The notes: a model not told the origin generated them from the sequence alone. A stretch of 7,194 bases of DNA from Hyphomicrobiales bacterium (GCA_026400425.1 JAPLPC010000626.1:1-7194), one strand, 5' to 3'. Positions 1 through 5,863 are shown, counted from the first letter of the stretch. Made by a program: numbers and translations.

Positions 1-2
1 AA

Positions 3-130
3 CGAAAGACGGGGACGGCGGGCACATGGGCCGAGATCGCGACCGTCGGGGCGAATGTCACGAGTTACTCCAACAGTGGTCTCACCACAGGGACAACGTA
101 CGTCTATCAAGTGCGGGCGTACTCGAGTGC
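3..130 (+). CDS. Fibronectin type III domain fragment, cut at both ends
   Basis: Frame 3 of the plus strand is open from the window edge and reads like the second half of a bacterial Fn3 domain. A Trp-Ala-Glu-Ile-Ala-Thr-Val strand is followed by VTSYSNSGL, TTGTTYVYQVRAYSSA. The T-x-Y...GL..GT.Y.Y.VRA pattern with its conserved Tyr, Leu and Tyr residues is typical of Fn3 repeats in secreted or surface carbohydrate-binding and adhesion proteins. The similarity stops at about 128-130, exactly where antisense pit sequence begins. The frame then stays open to 707, but only as a shadow of pit, so I end the feature at the junction. The 5' part of the gene lies outside the window. The identification rests on about 40 residues, and the host protein cannot be named. 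It does not belong functionally with the neighbouring transport genes. Confidence 0.6.
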
Positions 131-676
131 CGAGACGAATTGCAGAATGCGGAAGGCACGATCCACCGCAAAGGGCGTCGAGCGCACCGAGGCCCATGAC
201 ACGATGGCGACCAGCAGCAGCGCCAGCAGGAAGCCCACCAGCGGCGACAGCACGATGGCCAGCAGCGTCTTGATCACGCCGCTCCAGACCGCCGCCGAGA
301 GGCCCGCTTTGGCGAGGCCGGCACCGAGCAACCCGCCGATCAAGGCGTGCGACGACGAGGAGGGAATGCCGAGCGCCCAGGTGATCAGGTTCCAGGCGAT
401 GGCGCCGACCAATGCGGCAAAGATCACCGCGGAGTCGATCAGTTCGGGCTGGATGATGCCGGTGCCGATAGTGTTGGCGACGTGCAGGCCGAACACCAGG
501 AACGCAATGAAATTGAAGAACGCGGCCCACAGCACCGCATATTGCGGCCGCAACACCCGGGTCGACACGATGGTCGCGATGGAATTCGCGGCATCGTGCA
601 GACCGTTGAGAAAGTCGAACAGCAGTGCGACGGCGATCAGGCCGATCAGCACCGGAAGTGCGAGCGTGGCGTCCAT
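107..676 (-). CDS. pit: PiT-family inorganic phosphate permease, C-terminally truncated
   Basis: Low-affinity, ion-coupled phosphate transporter of the inner membrane (PiT family, PF01384). The N-terminal half is intact: a first membrane segment, the family signature region NGLHDAANSIATIVSTRVL at residues 24-42, further helices near 48-70 and 82-102, the IPSSSSHALIGGLLGAG motif at 104-120, and helices near 130-160. Family-like sequence runs to FRILQFVSA (residues 175-183). Relatives continue there with a GGND-containing second repeat, but here it switches to LEYART and a stop. About 189 codons remain, against roughly 330-340 expected in alphaproteobacteria (recalled size). The second inverted repeat of the fold is missing, so the product should be non-functional if the sequence is real. 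The start ATG (674-676) is preceded by TAGGAG, which overlaps the stop codon of the upstream DUF47 gene, 14 bp away. This indicates translational coupling in a DUF47-pit operon. Confidence 0.85.
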   Translation of the reverse strand: MDATLALPVLIGLIAVALLFDFLNGLHDAANSIATIVSTRVLRPQYAVLWAAFFNFIAFLVFGLHVANTIGTGIIQPELIDSAVIFAALVGAIAWNLITWALGIPSSSSHALIGGLLGAGLAKAGLSAAVWSGVIKTLLAIVLSPLVGFLLALLLVAIVSWASVRSTPFAVDRAFRILQFVSALEYART

Positions 677-690
677 GTTGCGCCCTGCTC

Positions 691-1335
691 CTAGACTTGC
701 TCGATGACGATGCTGCTGATCTCATTGGCGACGTCGTCGAAACGATCCGCCACCTTTTCGAGATGCTTATAGAGCTCCGCGCCGACCACGAAATCCATGG
801 TATTGGCATTGCGGTGCTTGAGATAGAGCTCCTTCAAGCCGATATCATGCAGGTCGTCGACGCGGCCTTCGAGCTTGCCGACCTCTTCGGTCAACGCAGT
901 CAGCACCCCGACATTGTCGCCGATCTTGTTCATCAGCGGCACCGCGCGGCCGATCAGATCCGCGCACTGCACCAGCAGCGTCCCGATCTCGCGCATCGGC
1001 GGCTCGAACTGGCGCACCTCGAACAGCATCACGGCTTTGGCGGTCTGCTGCATCTGGTCGATGGCATCGTCCATGGCGCCGATCAGGTTCTTGATGTCGA
1101 TGCGATCGAACGGCGTGATGAAGGAACGACGCACCGCCATCAGCACCTCGCGCGTCACGGCGTCGGCATCGCTCTCGAACTGGTTGACGCGCTGACAGTA
1201 CACCGGCGTTTCCTCGCCGCCCTGCAGCATACCCGCCAGCGCCTTCGACCCCTCGCTCACCGCTTTCGAATGCTGGGCGAACAGGTCGAAAAACCGCTCC
1301 TCCCGCGGCAGAAAGGATCGGAACAAGCGCAGCAT
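691..1335 (-). CDS. DUF47/PhoU-like Pit accessory protein
   Basis: A 214-residue, all-helical cytoplasmic protein of the DUF47 (PF01865, TIGR00153) family, related to PhoU and usually encoded next to pit. Family hallmarks are the N-terminal MLRLFRSFLPREERFFDLF, the E-x-D-AD-x-T-x-E helix (FESDADAVTREVL), a PFDRIDIKNLIGAMDDAID stretch, and a C-terminal KHLEKVADRFDDVANEIS motif. The E/D-x-x-x-D pattern of such helices binds metal in PhoU-like proteins. I chose the ATG at 1333-1335 because relatives begin MLR.F; a longer in-frame start at 1413 would add 26 atypical residues and place the PHO box inside the coding region. The Shine-Dalgarno sequence is weak. The stop codon TAG overlaps the ribosome site of pit. 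In Sinorhizobium meliloti the equivalent orfA-pit operon is known to be repressed by PhoB under phosphate limitation. The protein probably modulates Pit activity, but its exact biochemical role in the family is unsettled. Confidence 0.88.
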   Translation of the reverse strand: MLRLFRSFLPREERFFDLFAQHSKAVSEGSKALAGMLQGGEETPVYCQRVNQFESDADAVTREVLMAVRRSFITPFDRIDIKNLIGAMDDAIDQMQQTAKAVMLFEVRQFEPPMREIGTLLVQCADLIGRAVPLMNKIGDNVGVLTALTEEVGKLEGRVDDLHDIGLKELYLKHRNANTMDFVVGAELYKHLEKVADRFDDVANEISSIVIEQV

Positions 1336-1388
1336 CGGAACACCCAGGAATCGGTAAGGCGAAATGACCGGCCGCCTGGCGACGGCCC

Positions 1389-1406
1389 TTGTCACGGAAG
1401 TGTCAT
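1389..1406 (+). promoter_or_regulatory. Candidate PHO box upstream of DUF47-pit
   Basis: Two heptamers, TTGTCAC and GTGTCAT, are separated by GGAA. This is the 7-4-7 direct-repeat geometry (11-bp period) of PhoB sites, whose consensus half-site is CTGTCAT. Five of seven and six of seven positions match. It lies 54 bp upstream of the DUF47 start and reads on the plus strand, opposite to the operon. It overlaps and follows the suggested -10 element, which fits repression rather than activation, as reported for orfA-pit in S. meliloti. PhoB binding is inferred from pattern only. Confidence 0.55.
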
Positions 1407-1432
1407 AAAGCATGTCCGGACATTGGGGGCAA
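1404..1432 (-). promoter_or_regulatory. Candidate sigma-70 type promoter for DUF47-pit
   Basis: On the minus strand TTGCCC (1427-1432) and TTTATG (1404-1409) are separated by exactly 17 bp, an acceptable -35/-10 pair. Transcription would start near 1397 and run through the 3' part of the PHO-box-like repeat into DUF47. The -10 match is weak and such pairs arise by chance, so this is a suggestion only. A perfect 12-bp palindrome, ATGTCCGGACAT (1412-1423), sits in the spacer and could be a further regulator site. Confidence 0.33.
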
Positions 1433-1489
1433 TCGCCTGGACGGCGACAAAGTCACCAAGCAAGTGGCACGGGTTCACACTACCTTTTC

Positions 1490-1573
1490 GTATCACCACA
1501 AGATACCATCTCTTGCGTCGCGTATCTCAATAAGATACGTATCTCGTCAGGACACGTTTCTTCGATTGATACG
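1490..1573. promoter_or_regulatory. GATAC/GTATC operator-like cluster upstream of higB
   Basis: Six copies of the GTATC/GATAC core occur within 84 bp: at 1490-1494, 1502-1506, 1522-1526, 1534-1538, 1539-1543 and 1568-1572. Two structures stand out. One is a perfect inverted repeat CGTATCT-CAATA-AGATACG (1521-1539); the other is an overlapping 12-bp palindrome AGATACGTATCT (1533-1544). The region ends 7 bp before the higB start. Palindromes at this position are the usual site for HigA (or HigBA complex) autorepression, so I read it as the operator and promoter region of the toxin-antitoxin locus. A seventh GATAC (1898-1902) overlaps the higA ribosome site. Confidence 0.5.
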
Positions 1574-1579
1574 CAGTTC

Positions 1580-1864
1580 ATGATCCGAAGCTTCAGAGGG
1601 AAATTTGCCGAAACGATCCTTCAAGGGCGCAGGGCCCCCAAAGGATTTCCTGACAATCTGAGCAAGGCTGCGCGTCGAAAACTGATCATGTTGGACGCCG
1701 CCAGTTTTCTTGAGGCCTTAAACTCGCCTCCTGGAAACCGCCTTGAAGCTCTTAAGGGAGATTTAGCGGGCAAGCATTCGATCCGCATCAATGACCAATG
1801 GCGGGTCCTGTTCCGATGGACCGATGCAGGCCCTGAAGACGTGGAGATCATCGACTACCACTAA
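1580..1864 (+). CDS. higB: HigB-type (RelE superfamily) mRNA interferase toxin
   Basis: A 94-residue cytoplasmic protein of the HigB/RelE-like toxin family (PF05015), which cleaves mRNA at the ribosome when freed from its antitoxin. It is full-length. It begins MIRSFRGKFAETIL, has the ARRKLIMLDAASFLEALNSPPGNRLEALKGD core at about residues 31-61, the SIRINDQWRVLFRW strands at about 67-80, and ends DVEIIDYH, all family landmarks. No frameshift or obvious loss is visible. The ATG at 1580 gives the family-typical start; an in-frame upstream ATG at 1412 would run through the operator region and is unlikely. No clear Shine-Dalgarno sequence precedes the ATG. The toxin-first order and a downstream XRE-type antitoxin remnant 42 bp away identify a higBA locus. 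Because the partner is broken, the toxin must be tolerated through weak expression, mild activity, or an antitoxin encoded elsewhere. Confidence 0.9.
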   Translation: MIRSFRGKFAETILQGRRAPKGFPDNLSKAARRKLIMLDAASFLEALNSPPGNRLEALKGDLAGKHSIRINDQWRVLFRWTDAGPEDVEIIDYH

Positions 1865-1906
1865 CCCAAAACCCAGCCGATTGTGGCCACCTGTCAGGAT
1901 ACTTTC

Positions 1907-2058
1907 ATGGCAAAGAAACTTCCCCCGGTTCATCCCGGTGAAATCCTGCGAGAAGAGTTTCTCGTACCGCTCAAGCTGACACCCTACGCCGTTGCCGCAG
2001 CTTTAAAGACGAGCTTGCGCCCCAGATCAAGAAGATCGCGGCCTATCAGGCGGCTTGA
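1907..2058 (+). pseudogene. higA: higA antitoxin with internal deletion and frameshift
   Basis: The first 33 codons, MAKKLPPVHPGEILREEF... to LTPYAVAAAL, match the start of HigA antitoxins (XRE-type helix-turn-helix family). The normal C-terminal tail KDELAPQIKKIAAYQAA and its stop appear at 2005-2058, but in a different frame. The two pieces meet at about 2003-2010 around AAAG. Roughly 45-50 residues of a protein normally near 95-100 (recalled) are missing, including most of the helix-turn-helix and the dimer region. Translation from the ATG instead runs out of frame to 2116, giving a 69-residue product with a meaningless tail. AGGA (1896-1899) is a good ribosome site, so the 5' end is intact. 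The loss should abolish DNA binding and probably autoregulation; since the N-terminal segment alone remains, toxin neutralisation is also doubtful. The remnant ends 9 bp from the convergent DUF454 gene. Confidence 0.8.
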
Positions 2059-2067
2059 TGCCGCTGT

Positions 2068-2448
2068 TTACAATGCCCCATCCTTCGCCACGGGCTCCGG
2101 CCGGGAGACGACATAGGCGGCGGAGCCGATCAACAGCGCGGCCACGGCTGTGGCGAGCAGCCAGCCGGGCCGAACCTGTAGCCAGAACAGGGCATAGCCA
2201 ATGGTCATTCCGGCCACTGCCATTCCCTTGGCGCGGCGCGGGATGGCGCCGTGTTCGCGCCATCGCTGCAGGCTCGGCCCGAAGCGCGGATGATCGAGCA
2301 TCCATGCTTCGACGCGCGGCGACGATCGACCGAAACACCAGGCAGCCAGGATCAGGAACGGCACCGTGGGGAGCAGCGGCGTCACAATTCCGACCATGCC
2401 GAGCATCAGCATCAGGCCACCGACACATGCATATGCAACTCGCTTCAT
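2068..2448 (-). CDS. DUF454 (YbaN-like) inner membrane protein
   Basis: A 126-residue membrane protein of the DUF454/YbaN family (PF04304), whose function is unknown. Hydrophobic segments lie near residues 4-22, 24-40, 76-92 and 95-113. The family signature is clear: GIVTPLLPTVPFLILAAWCFGRSSPRVEAWM (20-50), DHPRFGPSLQRWREHGAIPRRAK (52-74) in the cytoplasmic loop, then the C-terminal hydrophobic pair. AAGGAG ten bases before the ATG supports the start. The gene lies just downstream of the livM terminator in the same direction, so it is probably transcribed separately or by readthrough. It converges with the higA remnant. Nothing ties it to either the transporter or the toxin locus. Confidence 0.86.
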   Translation of the reverse strand: MKRVAYACVGGLMLMLGMVGIVTPLLPTVPFLILAAWCFGRSSPRVEAWMLDHPRFGPSLQRWREHGAIPRRAKGMAVAGMTIGYALFWLQVRPGWLLATAVAALLIGSAAYVVSRPEPVAKDGAL

Positions 2449-2488
2449 GCGTGGATGTCTCCTTCAATATCGTGATGCCCAAATGCAA

Positions 2489-2510
2489 AACGCCGCCTTG
2501 CGGCGGCGTT
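2489..2510 (-). terminator. Intrinsic terminator after livM
   Basis: A perfect 9-bp stem, AACGCCGCC (2489-2497) with GGCGGCGTT (2502-2510), closes a 4-base loop. On the minus strand it is followed by a T-rich run TTTTGCATTT that begins in the stem. It lies 28 bp after the livM stop, so it ends the transport operon before the DUF454 gene. Confidence 0.8.
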
Positions 2511-2538
2511 CGCGTCCTACAAAGTCTGCGCCCTGCCC

Positions 2539-3558
2539 TTACAGCGAGCGCTTGAACAGGTGTGCGATCTCGCCGACGATACCGCGGCGGAAGGTGAGCA
2601 CGCAGACAACGAAGATGACGCCCTGGATCACCGTCACCCACTGGCCGAAGCCCGCGAGATACTGCTGCATGGCGATGATCACGAAGGCGCCGACCACCGG
2701 CCCGTACAGGGTTGCGAGACCGCCGACCAGCGTGATCAGCACGACTTCGCCCGACATGGTCCAGTGCACGTCGGTGAGCGAGGCGTTCTGCGCCACGAAC
2801 ACTTTCAGCGAACCGGCGAAGCCCGCCAGCACGCCCGACAGGATGAAGGCGAGCAGTTTGTACTGATCGGTCTTGTAGCCCAGCGAGACGGCGCGCGGCT
2901 CGTTTTCGCGGATCGCCTTCAGCACTTCGCCGAACGGCGAATTGATGGTGCGGAAGATGATCAGGAACCCGAGAAGAAAACCGACCATGATCACGTAATA
3001 CAGCGTGATCGGCTGCGACAGATCGAACAGACCGAACAGCATGCCTTGCGGAATGCCCTGGATGCCGTCTTCGCCATGGGTGAAGGGCGTCTGCAGATAG
3101 AGGAAGAAGATCAACTGCGACAGCGCCAGCGTGATCATGGCGAAATAGATGCCCTGACGGCGGATCGCGATCAGGCCGGTGACGACCGACAGCACCAGCG
3201 CGGCGATCAGCCCGAACACGATCGACAGTTCCGGCGACAGCGGGCCCATATTGATCATGAACTCGCCGATCAAGGGCAGTTTGAAGCCGATGGTGCCGAC
3301 CTTGGCCATATGCGCGGTGACGTAGCCGGCGGTGCCCATGAACATCGCATGGCCGAACGACAGCAGGCCGCCATAACCGATCAGCAGGTTGAAGGCGCAG
3401 GCGAACAGCGCAAAGCACAGCGCCTGCATCACGAAGAACGGATACAGACCGCTGAAGGGCACGGCCACGAGCAGAGCGGTCATGATCACGAAAGCGATCA
3501 TCTCGTCCTTGGTGCCGCGAGTCTGCGCGGGGATCGAATTGTCTGTGATGGTGGTCAT
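2539..3558 (-). CDS. livM: LivM-family ABC transporter permease
   Basis: A 339-residue inner-membrane permease of the branched-chain amino acid (HAAT) ABC class (PF02653), the longer partner of LivH. After a polar N-terminus (1-20) there are hydrophobic segments near 21-60, 66-84, 112-132, 137-154, 184-202, 233-255, 270-295 and 305-323. LLIGYGGLLSFGHAMFMGTAGYV (58-80) is the family signature. The cytoplasmic coupling loop that contacts the ATPase is the EAA-like INSPFGEVLKAIRENEPRAVSLGY (205-228). The start lies a single base after the livH stop (TGATATG on the minus strand), indicating translational coupling; no strong ribosome site is seen. It is the last gene of the operon, followed by a terminator. 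The ligand cannot be told from the permease; besides amino acids, this class carries urea, short amides and aromatic acids. The symbol denotes family, not proven substrate. Confidence 0.93.
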   Translation of the reverse strand: MTTITDNSIPAQTRGTKDEMIAFVIMTALLVAVPFSGLYPFFVMQALCFALFACAFNLLIGYGGLLSFGHAMFMGTAGYVTAHMAKVGTIGFKLPLIGEFMINMGPLSPELSIVFGLIAALVLSVVTGLIAIRRQGIYFAMITLALSQLIFFLYLQTPFTHGEDGIQGIPQGMLFGLFDLSQPITLYYVIMVGFLLGFLIIFRTINSPFGEVLKAIRENEPRAVSLGYKTDQYKLLAFILSGVLAGFAGSLKVFVAQNASLTDVHWTMSGEVVLITLVGGLATLYGPVVGAFVIIAMQQYLAGFGQWVTVIQGVIFVVCVLTFRRGIVGEIAHLFKRSL

Positions 3559-3559
3559 A

Positions 3560-4435
3560 TCAGGTGGTCCGTCCCGTCAGGCCCGAGGGTTTCACGAGGA
3601 GCACCAGCACCATCAGCACGAACACGACGGTGTTGGAGGCCTCGGGGTAGAAATACTTGGTCAGCCCCTCGACGATGCCGAGGGCGAAACCGGTGATCAC
3701 AGATCCCATGATCGAGCCCATGCCGCCGATGACGACGACCGCGAACACGACGATGATGAGGTCGGCGCCCATCAGCGGGCGGACCTGATTGATCGGCGCC
3801 GACAGCACGCCGGCGAGCGCCGCCAGACCGACGCCGAGACCATAGGTCAGCGTGATCATCAGCGGCACATTGATGCCGAAGGCACGCACCAGCGTCGGGT
3901 TTTCAGTGGCAGCGCGCAGGTAGGCGCCGAGCCGCGTGCGCTCGATCAGGAACCAGGTGGCGATACAGACGATCAGCGAGAAGATGACGACCCAGCCGCG
4001 ATAGATCGGCAGGAACATGAAGCCGAGATTGACGCCGCCCTTCAGCGCATCGGGGATCGCGTAAGGCAGACCCGACGAGCCGAAATAGTTCTGGAAAACG
4101 CCCTGGATGATCAGCGCCAGGCCGAATGTCAGCAGCAGGCCGTAGAGGTGATCGAGATTGGCGATCCATTGCAGCATCGTCCGCTCCAGGATCATGCCGA
4201 AGATGCCGACGATGATCGGCGCCAAGAACAGCGCCGGCCAATAGCCGATGCCGGCGAGGTTGAGCAGGAAGTAAGCCACGAAGGCGCCCATCATATAGAG
4301 CGCGCCATGGGCGAAATTGATGATGTTCAGCATGCCGAAAATCACGGCGAGACCGAGACTCAGCAACGCATAGAAGGAGCCGTTGATGAGCCCGACCAGC
4401 AATTGCGCGGACAGGGCTTGAAGATTGATCGACAT
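3560..4435 (-). CDS. livH: LivH-family ABC transporter permease
   Basis: A 291-residue inner-membrane permease, the LivH partner in a LivHM heterodimer (PF02653). The N-terminal LLVGLINGSFYALLSLGLAVIFGMLNIINFAHGALYMMGAF (12-52) is the family signature. More hydrophobic segments lie near 66-82, 99-116, 147-163, 192-212, 225-255 and 268-282. The EAA-like ATPase contact loop is RLGAYLRAATENPTLVRAFGI (168-188), followed by the glycine-rich VVIGGMGSIMGSVITGFALG segment (234-253). Length is normal. The start at 4433-4435 is preceded by only a weak GAGAG. Upstream lies a 210-bp, hairpin-rich spacer separating it from the binding protein genes, so permease expression is probably lower than that of the binding proteins. 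The ATPases expected to drive it (LivG and LivF types) are not in the window. Confidence 0.93.
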   Translation of the reverse strand: MSINLQALSAQLLVGLINGSFYALLSLGLAVIFGMLNIINFAHGALYMMGAFVAYFLLNLAGIGYWPALFLAPIIVGIFGMILERTMLQWIANLDHLYGLLLTFGLALIIQGVFQNYFGSSGLPYAIPDALKGGVNLGFMFLPIYRGWVVIFSLIVCIATWFLIERTRLGAYLRAATENPTLVRAFGINVPLMITLTYGLGVGLAALAGVLSAPINQVRPLMGADLIIVVFAVVVIGGMGSIMGSVITGFALGIVEGLTKYFYPEASNTVVFVLMVLVLLVKPSGLTGRTT

Positions 4436-4455
4436 GGCGCTTTCAACTCTCGTGA

Positions 4456-4519
4456 TAGAGCCTGATCCATGCGCTGAGACAGAACGCGCTGAAACAGTAG
4501 GCGATGGAAACAGGCTCTA
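4456..4519. repeat. Inverted repeat between binding protein and livH
   Basis: TAGAGCCTG (4456-4464) is perfectly complementary to CAGGCTCTA (4511-4519) across 46 bases. Inside lies an imperfect direct repeat: GCGCTGAGACAG (4471-4482) and GCGCTGAAACAG (4486-4497), 11 of 12 identical with a 15-bp period. The loop is long, so folding in RNA is uncertain. It may be a decayed member of a palindromic intergenic repeat family or part of an mRNA-stabilising element. Confidence 0.42.
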
Positions 4520-4534
4520 GCTTGTTCTCTTATC

Positions 4535-4581
4535 AGAGCACGATCCGATCCGAAAAACCCTCTTCTTCGGGATCGTGCTCT
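4535..4581. repeat. Long palindromic intergenic repeat
   Basis: A 12-bp perfect stem, AGAGCACGATCC (4535-4546) with GGATCGTGCTCT (4570-4581), encloses 23 bases. A repeated GATCC on the left arm and CCGAA/TTCGG (4550-4554, 4566-4570) permit alternative inner pairing. The outline GAGCA-GATCC-GAAAA...GATC-TGCTC resembles the abundant palindromic repeats found between genes in Bradyrhizobium and related Rhizobiales (recalled, not searched). In the transcript it would form a stable hairpin upstream of livH. Confidence 0.6.
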
Positions 4582-4591
4582 CGTGGACGTG

Positions 4592-4622
4592 GTGGCCCGG
4601 CGGCGAAAGGCTGCCGGGCCAC
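4592..4622 (-). terminator. GC-rich hairpin just after binding protein A, possible attenuator
   Basis: GTGGCCCGGCGGC (4592-4604) pairs with GCTGCCGGGCCAC (4610-4622), a 13-bp stem with one G-T pair and the 5-base loop GAAAG. It lies 23 bp after the stop of the binding protein gene on the minus strand. No T-run follows, so it may be a partial terminator or a barrier to 3' decay that raises binding protein over permease levels, rather than a full stop to transcription. Confidence 0.55.
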
Positions 4623-4645
4623 GGTTCTCGTTACAGTGTCTCGCG

Positions 4646-5863
4646 TTATTTCTTCAACAGCGAACAGGTGCTCTTGTCGAGTGGCGTGAAGGCCTGGTCG
4701 GCAGGAATAGTGGCGACCAGCTTGTAGTAATCCCACGGCGCCTTCGATTCCGAGGGCTTCTTGACCTCGAACAGATAGGACGGGTGGATCTTGCGGCCGT
4801 TCGGCTGGATGGAGCCCTTGCCGAACAGCGGATCGTCGGTCGGCATTTCCTTCATTTTGGCGACCACCTTGGCGCCGTCATGCGGGTTGCCCCCCATGGC
4901 TTCGAGCGCCTTCAGGTAATGCAGCGTGCCGGAATAGACGCCGGCCTGCACCATGGTCGGCGGCGCCGAGCCCTTCGAGCGCTCGGCGTAGCGCTTCGAG
5001 AACGCGCGGGTGCCGTCGTTCAGATCCCAGTAGAACGTCTCGGTGAAGGACAGCCCCTGCGCCAGGTCGAGACCGATCGACTTGACGTCGGTGATGAACA
5101 GCAGCAACGCCGCCAGTTTCTGGCCCTTGCTGATGCCGAATTCGGCGGCCTGCTTGATCGTGGTCGAGGTATCGCCGCCGGCATTGGCCAGACCGATCAC
5201 TTTGGCGCCCGACGACTGCGCCTGCAGCAGGAAGGATGAGAAGTCCGACGTGTTGAGCGGATGCTTGACGCTGCCGGTGACCTTGCCGCCCGCCGCCGTC
5301 AACGCATTGGTGGTGTCGCGCTCGAGAGCGGATCCGAACGCGTAGTCAGCTGTGAGGAAGAACCAGCTATCGCCGCCGGCCTTGGTCAGCGCGGTGCCAG
5401 TGCCGTAAGCGAGGTCATAGGTGTCGTAGGTCCAATGAATGGTGTTCGGCGTGCACTGGGCATTGGTGAGGTCGGAGGTGCCGCCGCCGGAATTGATATA
5501 GACGCCGTTCTTTTCCTTGACGACATTGTTCACGGCCAGCGCCACGCCGGAATTCGGCACGTCGGTGATCATGTCCATCTTTTCGCGGTCGAACCACTGG
5601 CGGGCGAGATTGGCGCCGATGTCCGGCTTGTGCTGGTGATCGCCGGAGATCACATCGATGGTCCACCCCTTCGCCTTGAGGCCGGAGTCTTCGACGGCCA
5701 TCTGCGCGGCCAGGGTCGAGCCCGGACCGGCGAGATCGGCATAGATGCCGGAGAGATCGGTGAGTACGCCGATCTTGACGTTTTTATCCTGAGCCGCGGC
5801 CGCGGAGACGGTCGTGACGGCAATGGCGGTGCCGAGCAGAAGTCTGGCAATCACGTGAGACAT
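4646..5863 (-). CDS. Periplasmic binding protein A of a HAAT/LivK-type ABC transporter
   Basis: A 405-residue type I periplasmic binding protein (Peripla_BP_6, PF13458) that captures the ligand and delivers it to LivHM. Residues 1-24 form a Sec signal peptide (basic start, hydrophobic LLLGTAIAVTTVSAAAA) with an AAA cleavage site before Gln25. The mature chain starts KIGVLTDLSGIYADLAGPGS, the usual first strand and ligand loop. It has the GDHQHKPDIG turn, VVKEKNGVYINSGGGTSDL with Ser/Thr of the type that contacts ligand carboxyl and amino groups, and TWYDTY-like and TADYAFGSALERD segments in the hinge and second lobe. The only cysteines, 137 and 400, are shared with the paralogue and could form a disulfide. 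AGAGGA five bases before the ATG supports the start. Its paralogue lies 41 bp upstream. The ligand is unknown: an amino acid, amide or aromatic acid are all possible for this subgroup. Confidence 0.93.
   Translation of the reverse strand: MSHVIARLLLGTAIAVTTVSAAAAQDKNVKIGVLTDLSGIYADLAGPGSTLAAQMAVEDSGLKAKGWTIDVISGDHQHKPDIGANLARQWFDREKMDMITDVPNSGVALAVNNVVKEKNGVYINSGGGTSDLTNAQCTPNTIHWTYDTYDLAYGTGTALTKAGGDSWFFLTADYAFGSALERDTTNALTAAGGKVTGSVKHPLNTSDFSSFLLQAQSSGAKVIGLANAGGDTSTTIKQAAEFGISKGQKLAALLLFITDVKSIGLDLAQGLSFTETFYWDLNDGTRAFSKRYAERSKGSAPPTMVQAGVYSGTLHYLKALEAMGGNPHDGAKVVAKMKEMPTDDPLFGKGSIQPNGRKIHPSYLFEVKKPSESKAPWDYYKLVATIPADQAFTPLDKSTCSLLKK

Noticed and set aside
1336..1413. N-terminal extension of the DUF47 protein from an ATG at 1413
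   Set aside because: Family members start at MLR.F as at 1335, and the extension would place the PHO box in coding sequence.
625..1533. A 302-codon plus-strand frame across the DUF47 gene
   Set aside because: Antisense to a well-supported family protein and without recognisable features; it also runs through the PHO box and promoter region.
1412..1864. Extended 150-residue HigB with start at 1412
   Set aside because: The extra 56 residues are not family-like and would cover the palindromic operator region; the ATG at 1580 gives the normal toxin length.
2100..2110. Out-of-frame tail of higA (to 2116) as a real new C-terminus
   Set aside because: The normal HigA tail is readable in the shifted frame up to 2058, so the other frame is an accident of the deletion.
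2027..3418. A 463-codon minus-strand open frame overlapping livM and DUF454
   Set aside because: Arg/Ala/His-rich shadow frame crossing a strong terminator and two recognised genes; no domain-like sequence.
2560..4465. Long plus-strand open frames opposite livM and livH (up to 378 codons), rich in His, Asp, Gln, Arg and Glu
   Set aside because: They are antisense shadows of hydrophobic GC-rich permease genes; composition is biased and no domain is recognisable, whereas the minus-strand proteins match LivM and LivH throughout.
4456..4581. CRISPR-like array suggested by the closely spaced repeats
   Set aside because: The repeats are inverted and unlike one another, with only one short two-copy direct repeat; there is no regular repeat-spacer pattern and no cas gene.
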